Source: Hymenochaete sp. R1 (lineage: Eukaryota; Basidiomycota; Agaricomycetes; Hymenochaetales; Hymenochaetaceae). Taken from it: a stretch of DNA of 64,000 nucleotides. Position 1 is the stretch's first letter; each line of letters begins with the position of its first letter. The stretch covers positions 185,089-249,088 of the forward strand of contig JAFREE010000021.1 of the NCBI GenBank assembly GCA_019400425.1, written 5' to 3'. The translations under genes were made by a program, and so were the position numbers. The notes under the pieces are model-generated. The model saw only the letters and a list, made by a program, of their open reading frames with translations. It did not search any database and was not told the DNA's origin. Of this stretch, positions 23,901 to 36,738 are shown piece by piece.

Positions 23901-26900
23901 TCATGATCGACAACCTCCTCACACCATGGTTAATCAAATCCTTCTGACGATCGTTCACGAGCGTCGTGATCTTCTCTGACCACGCACTTTCAGTCATGTC
24001 ATCTTCTTCGTTAAAGATACGCAGTGCGATGTTAAGCACATTAGGTGGTTGTGAGTCTCCACCGTAGCGGCGTGCAAAGTCCTGCGCGTTGAATGATGGC
24101 AGGAGAGCAGCGACGCGCTCAAAGTTCTTCTCAAGGGCTTGGAAACTGGAGAACGAGGTCATGGCGCCAAGACGCTCAGGCTGTGCGTTGAAGCGATCAA
24201 CCATGTATGTGAGATCACTGACAGAACCACGTTGTTGGAAGGAGTTTTTCCTGTGAAAATTGTGTACTTTAGTATGTGAAGTAGAAGTCAATGGGGTTGA
24301 CGACATACAGAGTGGGCGTCGTCGGCGCCGCATATGACTGTCCGAGTTTGAACCGCCAAGTGACAGCATGCGGGTCCATGCCATCGTCCAAACCATCGCC
24401 CTCTTCATAGTCAACAGACATGAGCGTGTAAGCCTTGTACGCACGGCGCACGTATACCTCCAGCGCAGCTGGAATGAAATCTATCAGATGAATGTACACG
24501 TGAAGGTTAAGAAACACTCACCAAGAGCGACCCATGGATCTTCATGATTGAAGAAGATTGGCAGTACATCATACACGGAGTGTCGCGAGTCCGTGAGCTC
24601 CCTCAGAACCTCAGGATGTGGGTTCCTATGATCGTAGCTCTGTTCGCCGTAATAACTCGTGGTGACAGATTGTTTGAGGATGGCCTCCATTTGGACGGCA
24701 CGCTCGTCGAACGAGGGCATCTGTCCACTGATGAGTACTTCGCGAGCCTTGAGCGAGACACCGGTCGAGGATCTAAATACAATATAATTAAGAACGGACG
24801 AAACCCAAAATAAGGAGTATTCAGACTTACTTCGATTCGAGAGCTGCGAGCCCCTGCACCACTTTATGCATCTTACTCTCCGAGTTCGACATCGCCGATC
24901 CATAGTTCTTCACCTCGTCCAAGACCGCATACACCAACTTGCTCTTACTCTGCGCCTTTAAATGACTCAACACCATCGCCGCAACCTTGTCCAAATCATC
25001 CTTATACTGGTCTCTCAACTTCAGCACCTTCGCTTCGATACTACCCCCGAACAACTTCTCCGTCTCCTCGTACCGGCCCAACAAATCAGCCAGCGTCTCG
25101 ATTTCGTGCTGTTTCAGACCCAACCGGTAGCGATCCGTCAGGTCGAAGAGTGCACCCAGCTGCGTGCGTACCATCGGCCTTTCTGGCGCGCGCACGTCCG
25201 CGTTGATGAACTGTTCCAGCATCTTACGGATACGCGCCGCTGGGAACTCGGGTGCACTACCCGTAGGTTTATGATGAGCGCTCTCGAGCGCAGCACGGAC
25301 TGAATCTTCGAGCTTCGCAGGCATGCGGCCCGACAAGGAGCCAAGGATGGCTGTAGCTTCAGAGAAGGGCAACTCCGGGTCGCGCAGGACGTCGATGAGG
25401 TCTTTGAGTGTGGAAGCCATGATCGCTTGGTAGTCGTATCCGTCGAGGATATTATGGAGAATATCAAGGCAGAAAGCCAAGCGCTGGTGGGGTTTGTTGC
25501 CTTTTTGACTCGGGAGACCCATGGCGGGAAGGAGCCCTTCGAAGGGTTTAGCGTGCTTGACGCGAGCGGGGTCGTCGAGGGAGAGTATACCGAGGATGTC
25601 GCCTGGTTCGAGAGAGACGCCTGGCTGTTTGACGAACTGGACGATACCGTCTTCAGTAGCAACGAGGGGCATGTACATTTTCATGACCTTGAACGCAAAA
25701 AACAGTCCAGTCAGTCCGATGATGCTGCGCTCAAGCCTATCGCTGGATGCTCACCTCAATCTCGGCATAAGGTTCTCCAGCACCAACGTGATCTCCACTA
25801 TCAACGAGGAACCTGATAAGCTTGCCCGGACTTGGGCTACGAAGTTGTGTCGGGTCGTTCTCTTGCTCGATCAAGCAGGTCTTCGAGTCCACCATCAACC
25901 GAATAGCGCCTACTTCCTCTCTCCAGTAAATCGAATGGCTTTTCCCGTCGAGTCGCACGAGCAAGCCGCCGTCCGCAAGCGGACGAGCGCCGACCATGGT
26001 TCTTCCGCCGTTAATGTACAAAGTCCAAACTGTGACCGAAGAGCGCGTCGCTGTGAACAGATATCGTGAGCCTTCATAGATGAAGTCCACCGAAAACACG
26101 GTTTTCAGCACATCCTTCGCAGGGACCTGGCCCTTCTCCAAGATCCTCCTGTACTCCGCCCAGCACGCCTCGCTCGCCAAATACGCCTTCGTCACAGCAC
26201 CGCAGATCACAGCGAGGACCGTATCGGGTCTTTCAGCCGTCAGTTTGTTGCTAATCAACGTATCGAGCCAACCAGTCGTGATCGTGTTTTCCTCAAACGC
26301 GCGCGTCTCAAGCAACTTGATGAGATACTCGACCGTCGTGCGGAAGTCACCACGGATGCTCAATTCCTTGAGCGCGACGATCATATTCTTCCGACTCTCC
26401 CCACGATCCGCGCCATACGCAAAGATATGGCCGAACTGGCTGTCTGCGAACTCGTGCAACCCACCCGCAGTGCTGACAGAGAAGTAACCCCACACGTTCG
26501 TGCTCGAGCGGAAGTTGAGTTCCTGGAGGGACCCACTGGAGGGCTTGAACCCCGCGTCTGGGTTCTCAGCCGTGATACGCACAGCGACGACGTGTCCCTT
26601 CGGAGTCGGCTTCCGCTGCGACGATCCCGCCTGCGGGTCCACCATATCGAAGTCGATTTCGGAGCTCGCGTGCGGGTCGACGCCGTACAACGTGCGGATG
26701 TCGCGGATGCGATGAAGCGGGATGCCCATGGCGACCTGGAGCTGTGCGGCGGGGAGGTTGACGCCCGAGACCATCTCCGTGGTCGGGTGTTCGACTTGCA
26801 GACGCGGGTTGAGCTCGAGGAAGAAGAACGTGTCGTCGCCATGGCTGTACAGGTACTCGACGGTGCCCGCAGACACGTACCCGACGAGCTTCGCGAGGCG

Positions 26901-28237
26901 GACGGCCGCGCGCTCCATTTCGCCGAATGTGTGCTCTTTTGCGATCGTGACGGGCGCCTCTTCGATGATCTTTTGATGCCGTCGCTGCACGGAGCAGTCA
27001 CGCCCGAACAGCGAGATCGCGTTTCCGTATTGGTCTGCGAGGAGCTGGACCTCGAGATGGCGTGCTTGACCCGCGAGCTTCATGATGAAGATCGGCGAGC
27101 CTTGATGGATGGTCGAGTGTGTATGTTAGTGAGAACAAATGGTATGAAAGCGCCCGGTCAGTCACCTGGGACTTCACCCGCAACAGCGGAGAACGCGTTC
27201 TTGAAATCCGCCGCATTCTCGACTTTGCGGATGCCCTTCCCGCCTCCACCCTCGCTCGCCTTGATCATCACCGGCCATCCAATCGCCTCCGCCTTCTCCA
27301 ACCCGCCTTCGACAGAGAACACACACGCGTCCTTATACGCTTCCTCAGGCACCGTCACGAAACCCTGCTCCGACAAACACGTATCGGAGATCCCGGTCCC
27401 GGACCACGCCATCGTCGGCACCTGCGCATGCTGCGCAACGATCGTCGAGCTGATTTTGTCGCCCAAGCTGCGCATCGCGCTCCCCGGCGGGCCAATGAAC
27501 ACGATCTTGTTCTTGCTCGCCGCGAGGGTCTCGGGCAGACGTGGGTTCTCCGAGGCGTGGCCCCAGCCTGCCCAGACGGCGTGCACGCCTTCGCGCTCGG
27601 CTATGTCGACGATGAGGTCCACGTTGGCGTAGTTGTTGTTGTTGGACCCGCCGGGGACCTCGACGTAGCGGTCTGCCATGCGGATGTATTCTGCGTTGAC
27701 TTTGAGGTCCTCCGGGGTGGCCATGACGGTGAACTCGACGGCACGCTCTGCGCCGAAGGTTTCGTAGGACCATTGTCGGATGGAGCGGATCTCTTTGACG
27801 GCGGCGATTCCTGTTTATTTGCGAGATGAGCCATGTGCATATACTGGAATGATTGGGGTAGAGATACGCTCACCGTTGTTGGCAATCAGGACCTATGCAT
27901 CGATACGTCGTCAGAGACTCAGCCGTAGACATAGTCCATCTACCCATCAAACACACATACCTTGGTAATGACTGAATGCCCTCCATGGGATTTTACGAAA
28001 TCCGCAACCTGGCCTGCGGGGGCGTTCTCGAGCGAGTTGCCCCCTGCACATCATGCATCGTCGCCATCGTCGTCATCCCCATCCGACAGCCAATCATCAA
28101 AACGACGTGAAATAACAAGTTCCCCCAACGAAGCCAAGTCAGCACCGTACACCACCACCGTTCCTTAGCCAGACATGTCGAAGGCCACACTCACCGATGA
28201 AATGGGAAACTTTTACGTGGTCGAAGGAAGAAGCCAT
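20912..28237 (-). CDS. acc1: Acetyl-CoA carboxylase, multidomain cytosolic enzyme
   Basis: Biotin-dependent enzyme making malonyl-CoA from acetyl-CoA and bicarbonate for fatty-acid synthesis. The start at 28237 ([15 protein letters not shown]) is spliced to [20 protein letters not shown] and then to the biotin-carboxylase domain. That domain shows the Gly-rich ATP loop [14 protein letters not shown] at about 27270, [13 protein letters not shown] at about 27050 and [14 protein letters not shown] at about 26800. The biotinyl-lysine site is MKM at about 25680, split from its exon partner by an intron. A central regulatory region follows, then the carboxyltransferase halves: [31 protein letters not shown], and [20 protein letters not shown]. 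The last exon (about 21303-20912) ends [12 protein letters not shown]. The length of over 2,200 residues matches the family. Introns are few and short, concentrated near the N-terminus, around 25,700, 24,800-24,300 and near the 3' end. Confidence 0.97.
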
Positions 28238-28824
28238 CGTCTTCGACGTCGACGGAGATGGTGATGGAAAGAGACGAAGAGACGGGATCTGGGTGGTTGG
28301 CAATGTGGAAGGTGTGTGTGTGGGGGGGGGGGGGGGGTAAATCAATCCGAGCCGCAAGGGCAATTACGACCTCTCCCTCCTTTTATTTAATTTCAATATT
28401 TTATTCTTATTCCTATTCCATTCCCCAAGCTTGGGTGAGGTGAGCGCGGTTTCGGAACAGACGCGGGGCGCGTTTTTGCGTTGGGGATGTCGATGTCTGC
28501 CGTCTGCCGTCTTTCGTTTCCCACGCCTCTCTCTGCGCATACGCATATACTCACACTCACTCCGACGGCCGCTTCATGCATCTTTCCTTTCCTTTCCTTG
28601 ACTTTACATATGCTGTCAATCTCAGACACATCGGGAGTCCCACGCGCGTATCGAGGAAGGAGAAATAGATTTCCAATCTCCCCGCAAAAAGAATCAAAGA
28701 GCAGAAGTCTTTGTATTATTAGTAGTATATTGGCTACAGATATCAGAGTCAGTGTGTTTTGTGTGTTACCGCTACTCCACGACCGACCAATCCCATCCTT
28801 GCTACGTCGATATTAATATTGACA
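28238..28824. other. acc1 5' flank with G16 tract
   Basis: About 590 bases between acc1 and the 3' end of the amidohydrolase gene. A run of 16 G lies at 28322-28337 (16 C on the acc1 sense strand), about 85 bases before the start codon. No ORF has support. Confidence 0.6.
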
Positions 28825-31800
28825 TTAACCTTCCTCAAACGCGTCCTTAACCCTCAAGAAAAAGTTTTCTTCGTCTAGTGCCCTCACGCCTACCGCAGCG
28901 AGTCCCTTCACGACCTCCAACGTCGCCGCGTGCGCCTCTGGCGTCCGTGCCGCGCTTGTGAACTCCGGTGTATGGTTTCCGCCGCCTGGTGCCGTCGGTA
29001 TCGCTATCGGAGGGGGAGGGGGAGAGGGTTTGGTTGAGTGATACACGATACGCAGAAAGCGCGGAGTTTGAGAAGGGACGGGCAGACTTACCGAATGTTG
29101 GGTGAAGAGAAGGCAATTCTAATCGATTTTTTTAGATTCTTTTAAAAGAGATTTTTGTTTGAAGATCTAGAATAACGGACACATACCGTACGACACATTT
29201 CCCTGTTCAATTCACCATTTTTCTTCAGAAAAAAACACTGCTTGAAATGTCCAAAAGAAGCCCACTCACGAAATCCGTGGACGCGCTCGGTCCACCGCCA
29301 GCGTCAAAGTCCAGTCCCAGCCGCCCTTTCGCGACGTCCATGAACTCTTTCTCTGTAACCCACAATCCATCAGGTACTCGTGGGGAAAAAAGATGGGAGG
29401 TAAATAAGCCGCTTTCGTACCAAGCACAGAGTTCTGCCTCAGGTCGTAATACGCAACTCCGAGCGACATCTTCGTCCTGCACGACGTTGCGAGCGCAGCA
29501 GCTCTATTAAACGTGGAACGTGCGTGAGCATGGGAAACCAATAAGTTCTTGTGCTCGCAGTTAGGGATAAAGGAAGGACACGCACTCGATGCAGGCCTTC
29601 ACCCTCTCGAAGAGCGCTTCCATCTCTTCCCGCGTCGGAGCGCGCACAATCCACGTCATCTTCGCGTAGTCCGGAATAACTTCCCCACAAACAAAATATC
29701 GTCAGCCACTTTCCTCATCCCTCATCCCAATTCCAAAAAGGAAGGCCGGAAAGTCGAAACGAAGAGAACGCCTCTTCAGACTCAGACTCACTATTGGCCG
29801 CCCAATCCCTCCCCTCCACGATCCCGTGCACTCGACACTCGGGACGGATCTGCTGCCTCAGCATCGACACGGCGTTATACGCCAACACGGCTGCGTCGAG
29901 CGCGTTTTGGCCTTCCCAGGGTGCGGCGGACGCGTGGGCGCTGTTGATCGACGACCGAGAGCAGCGAGCAGCGATCGAGAGCAAAAAAAAGGAAGGAAAT
30001 CAACATTGTATTTTCTTTCTTTTTCTGGGATTTTTTTGTTGTTGTTGGGGGAGGAAAGGAGGGAGGGAGGAAAGGAGAGGGGGAGGATTAAGAGGTAAGG
30101 AACGTACGTGTGCCCGAAATACTCCACCGAGAAAGGCTGCGTTGCGAGGCTTTTGGATCCGGAACTGACGGAGTGCGGGGGTCCAGCTGAGGGGTGGCAC
30201 CTATTTCGCCATTCAACCACAAACCACAGAAACGGCACGTACATCGCACATTGCGGTGATACAAAAAAAAAGAAGAGAAGAGAGTCAACGAAGGGAAAAA
30301 AGGGAGGGAGGTGGTAGAACATACATTACACAAAGATCCATACCCTCGTACGCCCCACGTTCAAGCAACTGCACTTTCCCGCCCCCTCCTTCCTCCGCTA
30401 TATATGTAAAGTAAACATAAAAAACATGGAAATGATCAGTAAAATCATGTCGTTATTATCATTTTAGACCGAGATGGATGGTATGGACTATACGATTCGA
30501 AGAAGGAAGAAGGAGGAAATCGCAAACGAAGACGAACCTGGCGTCCCGAGCAAGACCACCCGTCCTGCGATCTCCCACTTCTCAAGCGCGGCTTTCACGG
30601 CGAGTGCGACGCCTACGCCGGCGATTGCGATGAGGTTGTGTCCACATCTAGGAGCATAGCGAGGGGTTGAGGAAGGAGGAGGAAAGGAGAGGGGGGAGGG
30701 GAAGGGGGAAAGCGCGTCAGTTTTCAGTACAGTACCAGTACGTTACCCAACACCACTACGACCTACAACACGCCGAAACGAAAACAAAAGAAAAACGAAA
30801 AGAAGCAGAGAAAAAAGAGAGAGAAAAACGTACGCATGTCCGATCCCCGGCAACGCATCCATCTCCGAGTTGATCCCCAACGTCCTCACCGTCTTCTTCA
30901 CCGTCTTCTTCACCGGCACCGGCATGTGGAAGTCCTTCAAGTTCGTCCCCTTCATCCTAGGCCTAGGCCTACCTCCTTTACCTCGACCGCGACCTCGCTC
31001 GCGACTTTGACTCTGACTCTCTTCCGACTCCAGCGTTGACTTTGACTTTGGCTTCGCCTCCGGCTCAGGCTCGATCGCCCACTCAGCCCTCCACGCGCTC
31101 GGAAGGCCGCATATATGGCGTTCGACGCGGAACCCGTGGGTGGACATGAACGCGGTGAGCGTGTCGTGTGCGAAGCTGGGGCGTTGGGGTAGGGGTCGGC
31201 GTGTAAGCGTATGTAAGTGGGTTGGTGGTACGGAGTATGGTCAACGACGTGTGAGAGATAATGTGTGTGTAATCGTGACTTACTGTTCTTCGAACGCGAT
31301 TTCGGGATGACCTGCAAAGAAGAGGAAGAGGGGGGGGGGGGGACGTAAGAGACGAGAGACGAGAGACGAGAAACAAGAGAAAAGAAACAAGAAACGAGGG
31401 ACGAGCGATGAAAATACCCAAATTCAAGAAACCCAAAAAAAAATAAAAATAAAAATAAAATCAAAATCCAACACACCATGGATCCTCAAACTCAACTCTC
31501 TAAGCTCCCCATCCAGCGCCCCCACCGCCTCCTCGATCGTGTCCAACACCTCTCGTCTATACAACCCTTCAGATCCAGATTCGGAAGCGAGCGTGTAAGG
31601 TGCTCTGTGCGAAGGCGCGGGTGTGGGTGTGGGTGTGGGCTTGGGTGTGTTATTCAGGCTGTATGGCGGAGGGGGCACTTGGGCCGGTCGGCGTTCGTCT
31701 CTCCGAGTCCCAGGACCAGGAGTCTCGATCTCGAAACTGTTGCTGTTCTTTCCGCAGAGCGTCCGTGTCCGTTTGGTAGAATCGTCGGAATCGCCGGATT

Positions 31801-31876
31801 CGACGAGCGTCCAGAGGTTTTCGTTTTCTTCGGCGTCATCGTCGCGTGCTGCCAGTGTGTGGTAGATGCAGGGCAT
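28825..31876 (-). CDS. M20 family amidohydrolase, PM20D2/ACY1L2-like
   Basis: Zinc-dependent M20 peptidase-like hydrolase; PM20D2 relatives cleave small dipeptides, but the substrate here is not readable. The proposed start at 31876 ([19 protein letters not shown]) leads a Pro-rich, likely disordered N-terminus, followed by [19 protein letters not shown]. Exons then give HPEIAFEEQ (about 31310), [15 protein letters not shown] spliced to [16 protein letters not shown] (metal and catalytic region), [33 protein letters not shown], and the dimerisation domain [18 protein letters not shown]. After [20 protein letters not shown] come SASTDFV and [10 protein letters not shown], then the last exon [18 protein letters not shown], ending with stop at 28825. 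About ten introns, several with C/T-rich tracts, one with 13 C on the sense strand (31330-31342). A basic Arg/Lys-rich insert of about 40 residues at about 31060-30960 is unusual for the family. Confidence 0.85.
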
Positions 31877-34534
31877 ACCCTGCCAGTGGATGTACGGCGT
31901 CTTCAGGTTAGGTTAGGAATCCGAAATTCGAAATTCAGTATAATAGAGGTGCAGTGGCGGCGGTTCCGGCCAATATCAATATCGGTCAGTCAGTCCGAGT
32001 TCAAGCACGCAGATGCAGAAGAAAGAAAGAAAAACTGAAGCAACTCACCGCTAATTCCCGACCCCGACCCCTTGAGCTGTTTCCCTCCACCTCCGCCTCC
32101 ACCTCGGCGTCTCCTCCAGACCGACAATGCCTCGGACACTCGCCTCGACAGCCTCGACTCGGAGTCCCACTAGTACTGGCATGTCTCGACTTCACGAACA
32201 AGCTTCGCCAATTCATACCGCCAAAACAACCTGCCCTTGATACGTCCACTGGCAAGCTCGATCCATCCCTCTCTTCGCCCCTGCCAGTGTGAGTCCCTCC
32301 AGGCTGCATTTTCGCGTGTGCGTTGTGTTGGTGTCGGTGTCAAAGAAAAAATCCGCACGTCGGCAATTGTTAGCTTTCAAGTTCTCGCTGGCCTCGTCTC
32401 GTCTCGCAACGCAACGCAACCCGAGGGAGAAAAGTGAAGCACTCGTCGTCCGTCGTCGTCGTCGATATCGCACTCCCAGAATCCCAAATCAAAATGGCAA
32501 GGGAACCAAAAAACCCAACTTTGATCGCCTCCCTCCGAGTCCCCACTGGTAGTCAGCAGCCAACGATCAAGTTAAGTTATAAGCCTTCCGGAAGCGAGAA
32601 ACAGGGGTTTTCTTCTTTCGAGTTTTGATTTTGATTTGATGGATGTGGACTCAGGCTCGGAGGCTTGATTGCCTGCCCGGCGTAACCGTGTCGTGTCGTG
32701 TTCGTTACAGAGCTGTGCACTAGTACTACACAGACCTTTCCCAGGTACCGCTCGTGTCAGCGTCAGTGTCAGTGCCAGTATTCGTTCCACTGGTAGAGGA
32801 AGCGTAAGGACGACACCCGAGAAAGCCGAGGGGACTCGGACGTATAGAACGTATATACTATCCTATGCTCAAACCTAGTCCACCCGGAGAAGACTGTGGG
32901 TGTTCGAACATTGGCTCGCTCGGACATGTGGAGGGGGTTGGTTTATATGCGAGAGAAAGGGGAGAGCGCGGGCGCGGGGGTGATAATGGAGCGAGGAGCG
33001 AGGAGCAAGGAGATCCAGTGGGCGGGCGCTCGCTCGAGATATCAGACAAGGATCTCGATTTCCCTTTGAATTCAGAATTCAGAATTCAGAGCATCATCGG
33101 ATATGGATATCCCCTACCTAGCATTGCAATACGAAAGACAATATTAATGAGAAGCCCATCCACCGACGCCGAAATCGTGAGTGTGTGAGTTAGGGAACTT
33201 GAATGTTGCGGACCACTGGCAATTTGACAATTTGACATTTGACAATGAAAGAGAATTCACCCGCACGGGAAGGGAAAGGGTAAAGAATGAGGAGATTCGG
33301 CGGAAAGGATAGAAGAGAACTCTGAGAAGAGCAGTAAGAAGGGATTACAGGAAATACAGGAATAGTCATAGGCGATTAGCATTAGGAATAGGAGTTTGAG
33401 TGAGGAAAATTGAGGCGTTTGCCGTGGCCGTGGCTGGCGCTGGCTGAGTGGCTCTCTGGTCATGAGTACTAGAGTGAGTCTCACACCCCCGCACCCTCGC
33501 AGTTCTCCGACTCCCACCTCCGACGGACACGCCGTTCTCGTCATCCCTCATCCACGCTCACCTCGGCGGAGAATTCTGAACTCACCTTCTTTTTCTGTGT
33601 GTTCAGCCTCGGCTCTTTGTTCATTGTTCATTGAGACAGACAACGGGCACGCTGAACTTTTATCACCGAATACCACCGTGTTCTGCAGCACGGCGGAGGA
33701 AAAACGCTGGGACGCTGGGACGCCACAACGGTGAATCAAGTTCCAACGGTGTCATAGCGAAGTACCCGGCGAATTAATACTGTTTCTATAAAGCTCTGAT
33801 ATCAAGTGCTCATACAAAAGAACCCCGCATATTTCATACAGATGACAGCGATATACATACGTATGCTGATAGATAGGAAAACAGATCCACCATGACAAAA
33901 CGAATGTACCTTCCCTACGGGCCGCTACCGCTCTCTACACACACCGGCGCGATCTTGGGGGTGAAGGCGCTTATAAAAAATATATAAAATCCCCATCTCC
34001 TTCGAACCCAGTTCAGGATGACCCGGCCAGAGCCCTCTCTCCTCCCATGAAGACGGGAGGTGGCGACGCCAGTATCCCAAATATCAACCGCCGAAGTGAA
34101 AAACTTTCGATGAAGAAGAAAGAAAAGAGGTGAGTGGGGTGGTGAGGGAGAAGTTTTTGAGGCGAGGTGCGTGGGAAGTTTATGCCGTTTGTGGTGAGTG
34201 GGTGTTGGGCGAGGGTCGGCCCGGACTCTACGACTCGGAGGACATAGGTGAGACGGCCCAAAGGTAACCACAGACACGTATCTTTTCAAACGCATTGAAA
34301 CAAACGATAAAATTTAAATCCAAGTAACAACTCATCATCAACAATACAGTCGCTGTTCTATAACGTATCCCACTCTGGCACTGCCATCCCAGTCATCTTT
34401 CCCTCAAAATACACACCCAACCCCAACCCCAATCTCAAATTCCCAAAATCTCCAAAAAAAAAAAGGCTACACAAGAAACAAATCATCCATGCCCCATCAG
34501 TAATCAACACCGGCCATACAATATCGATGCCTTC
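31877..34534. repeat. Gene-poor 2.7-kb stretch with simple repeats
   Basis: No ORF with domain or splice support on either strand. Visible structure: a GAATTCA-type short tandem at about 33068-33090, a CAATTTGA/CATTTGACAA cluster at about 33219-33245, CGTC/CGTC runs at about 32443-32465, and A-rich and purine-rich blocks. Open frames up to about 126 codons appear on both strands but are biased low-complexity translations. Confidence 0.55.
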
Positions 34535-36738
34535 CTAGCGTTCCCGACCACGACGCTCCCGCCCCCGACGCCCCGAGCCCGAGCCCGACCCAGCATTCCC
34601 AGCATTCCCAGCATCCCTCTTCTCCAGCAGAGCCTTCCGACTCGAATTCTTCTGCGATCCATTAATATTCCCACCTCGCCCACCTTGTCCATTTTCCCGC
34701 TTCGCTACATCTGTCACATCTGTCACATCTGTCGCCTTCAAACTCAAAGGGGCGCGCACCGCTGGTACTGGCGATGGGACAGGGGACAAAGGACGGGGAC
34801 GAGCGGACACGGTATCCGCCACGCCCGGGCCCAGGCCCGGGCCTTCAAGTTTGTTACGACCTTCCGGGATTCGCATGTCGCTGAAGTACTGGGTACCAGA
34901 AGAGTCGGGAGTCGGAGAGGGGAGGGGACATCATCAGCTCAGCATAGAAGGAAGAAGACGAGAAAGATCGACTTTACCGGATCCCGAAGACACTCCTTCG
35001 CACTCGGCCGCTTCTCGCCCCATATTGTCAGCATTTTCCCGATGAGGCGTTTCGCTGTGTCGAGTCGAGTCGAGCGCGAGTCGAGCCAAGAGAGCGTACC
35101 AGACCGTAAATCCGTCAGAATTTATGTTTTTTTTTAGAGTCGATTGAAGGTTTCTAATAATGCACTGACCATCCCCATCCACCTCCCAATCACGCGGGAA
35201 CTGAAGGTCCCCATCAGCGTATCTCCCGAACATGTACTCGCTCGACGGTAAGCCCCGCTCAAAGTCGTAACGGTCTACGAAATGCTCGCCGTTCTCGAAA
35301 ACGTAATCCACGAGGTACGCGTGCTCGCCCGTGGCGAGCAGGTAGAAAACGGCACTGGGAGAGTAGAGTCAGGAATCAGGAGGCAGGAGGCAGGAGTCAG
35401 CAACCAAGATTAAAGATTGAAGATTGGAGATGTCAGTGGTCGGAGGAGGAGGAGTCGTATCAGCGTAGTGTTCGAAAGCGCCAGATAGGTGACCGATAAA
35501 CGCCAAATGCCAATCGACAAACGCCAATCACGTCGGGTTTCAACCACGGAACGAAAAAAGTCAAGTTTCGTGGATGTTGGTAAGGGCCCCGGCCGGGAAT
35601 GATGTAAATACGAAGACGAAGGACTCACCCGGTCGCCCAAATATCAGCCTTCGTGGTCAGATATCTCGCATCGGGCGATAAGTGCACGCATTCTGGGGGA
35701 GCGTACATGGCCGTTCCGTATGTCGCATCCATACCATCGACTCGGCTTAATTGAGCACTGGCGGGAGGGGGGAGAAGAGATAAAGTTAGAAAATACTTCC
35801 TGTTTCTTTTCCTCTCGGTGTTTGCGGGCACTCGTGCACAAAAGCAAATAAGGACGAAAAAAAAGAAAAGACACTCACTGTCCGAAGTCTGTGAGCAGTA
35901 TATCACTCCGGATATCATTCAACGATTTCCTGAGCAAGTTCTCCAACCTAGTAGACGATTCGTATCAGCGAAACATATCAACAATAAACCCGGAAATCAC
36001 CCAAGATCACAATCGATTAGGAACTCACTTTATATCTCCATAAATAATTCCTTTCTCATGCAGAGCGTCCAACGCCGTGAGTAGTTGCCTGATGCAGAGT
36101 AAGCCAGTCGCGCGACAAGGCTCGTACTAGTACCAGGTACCAGAAACAACCTACCACATGAACTTCTTCATCGCGTATGGGTTCCTACGCATGTCCGACG
36201 CTATCATAACACTATCGCCGCCCCTGGCATATTCAAACTTCAAGCAGTACGTCCTCCGTTTTTCCAGCCAGTAAAGCCCGTAACACTTAACCTACCGCAA
36301 AGAAAAAAAAATCACCCGACCGCGAATATAGACAGTCCCGCCGGCGCATGAGTACCGAACATCAGTACTAGTACATGTAAAAAGCAGGAGGAGAAAGGAA
36401 AGGACGGAAAGTCTCACGATGTAGGGACAATTGAGCTCGTGGATCGCCTTCCACGCATCGAGCTCGTCTTGAAGCCCACCTCTCACGACCCACGAGGGGT
36501 TAAACACCTTAATAGCGAAAGACTTCCCGCCGTCGTTGATTTTCTGAGATAGTGGCCCTCAGGCTCTGAGTCAGCTTTATGGACCGACTCGGACTCGGAG
36601 GCTGGGAGCGTAAGTATAGGATAGAGGAAGGGTTGGACGCACGTAGACGGTCGACGACCCACCGTCCATCAATGGGGTTTTTATCAAGCTCTCTTCTTTG
36701 AAAGGAGTGGCCCCGCCTTTTTCGAAGCAGGGCGGCAT
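34535..36738 (-). CDS. Divergent protein kinase with IIYGDIK catalytic loop
   Basis: Protein kinase read from several short exons. Order: start MPPCFEKGGATPF at 36738; a Gly-loop-like MDGGSSTVY; SFAIKVFNPSWVV (VAIK Lys); LNCPYIV; ALHEKGIIYGDIK spliced to ENLLRKSL, then ILLTDFGQ, GTAMYAPPECVHLS (activation-loop end) and TTKADIWATG. After LPSSEYMFGRYADGDLQFPRDW comes the subdomain XI sequence GEKRPSAKECLRDP at about 35010. The last exon begins YFSDMRIPEGRNK and ends RGRERRGRER before TAG at 34535-34537. The HRD motif reads Y-G-D, so both His and Arg are changed while the catalytic Asp and DFG stay. The C-terminal tail is low-complexity, with a TDV triplet repeat encoded by a 9-bp repeat near 34711 and a Gly/Ser/Arg stretch. 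An upstream exon may exist. Confidence 0.75.

Noticed and set aside
26427..27829. Long plus-strand open frames (up to 401 codons)
   Set aside because: Antisense shadows of the GC-rich acetyl-CoA carboxylase exons; translations are Arg-rich and unlike any family.
32001..32309. Possible upstream exon of the M20 amidohydrolase
   Set aside because: Frame exists but no convincing donor/acceptor pair joins it to the exon starting at 31876.
33915..34295. 126-codon minus-strand frame
   Set aside because: Low-complexity translation (Pro/His/Ser) of repeat-rich intergenic DNA.
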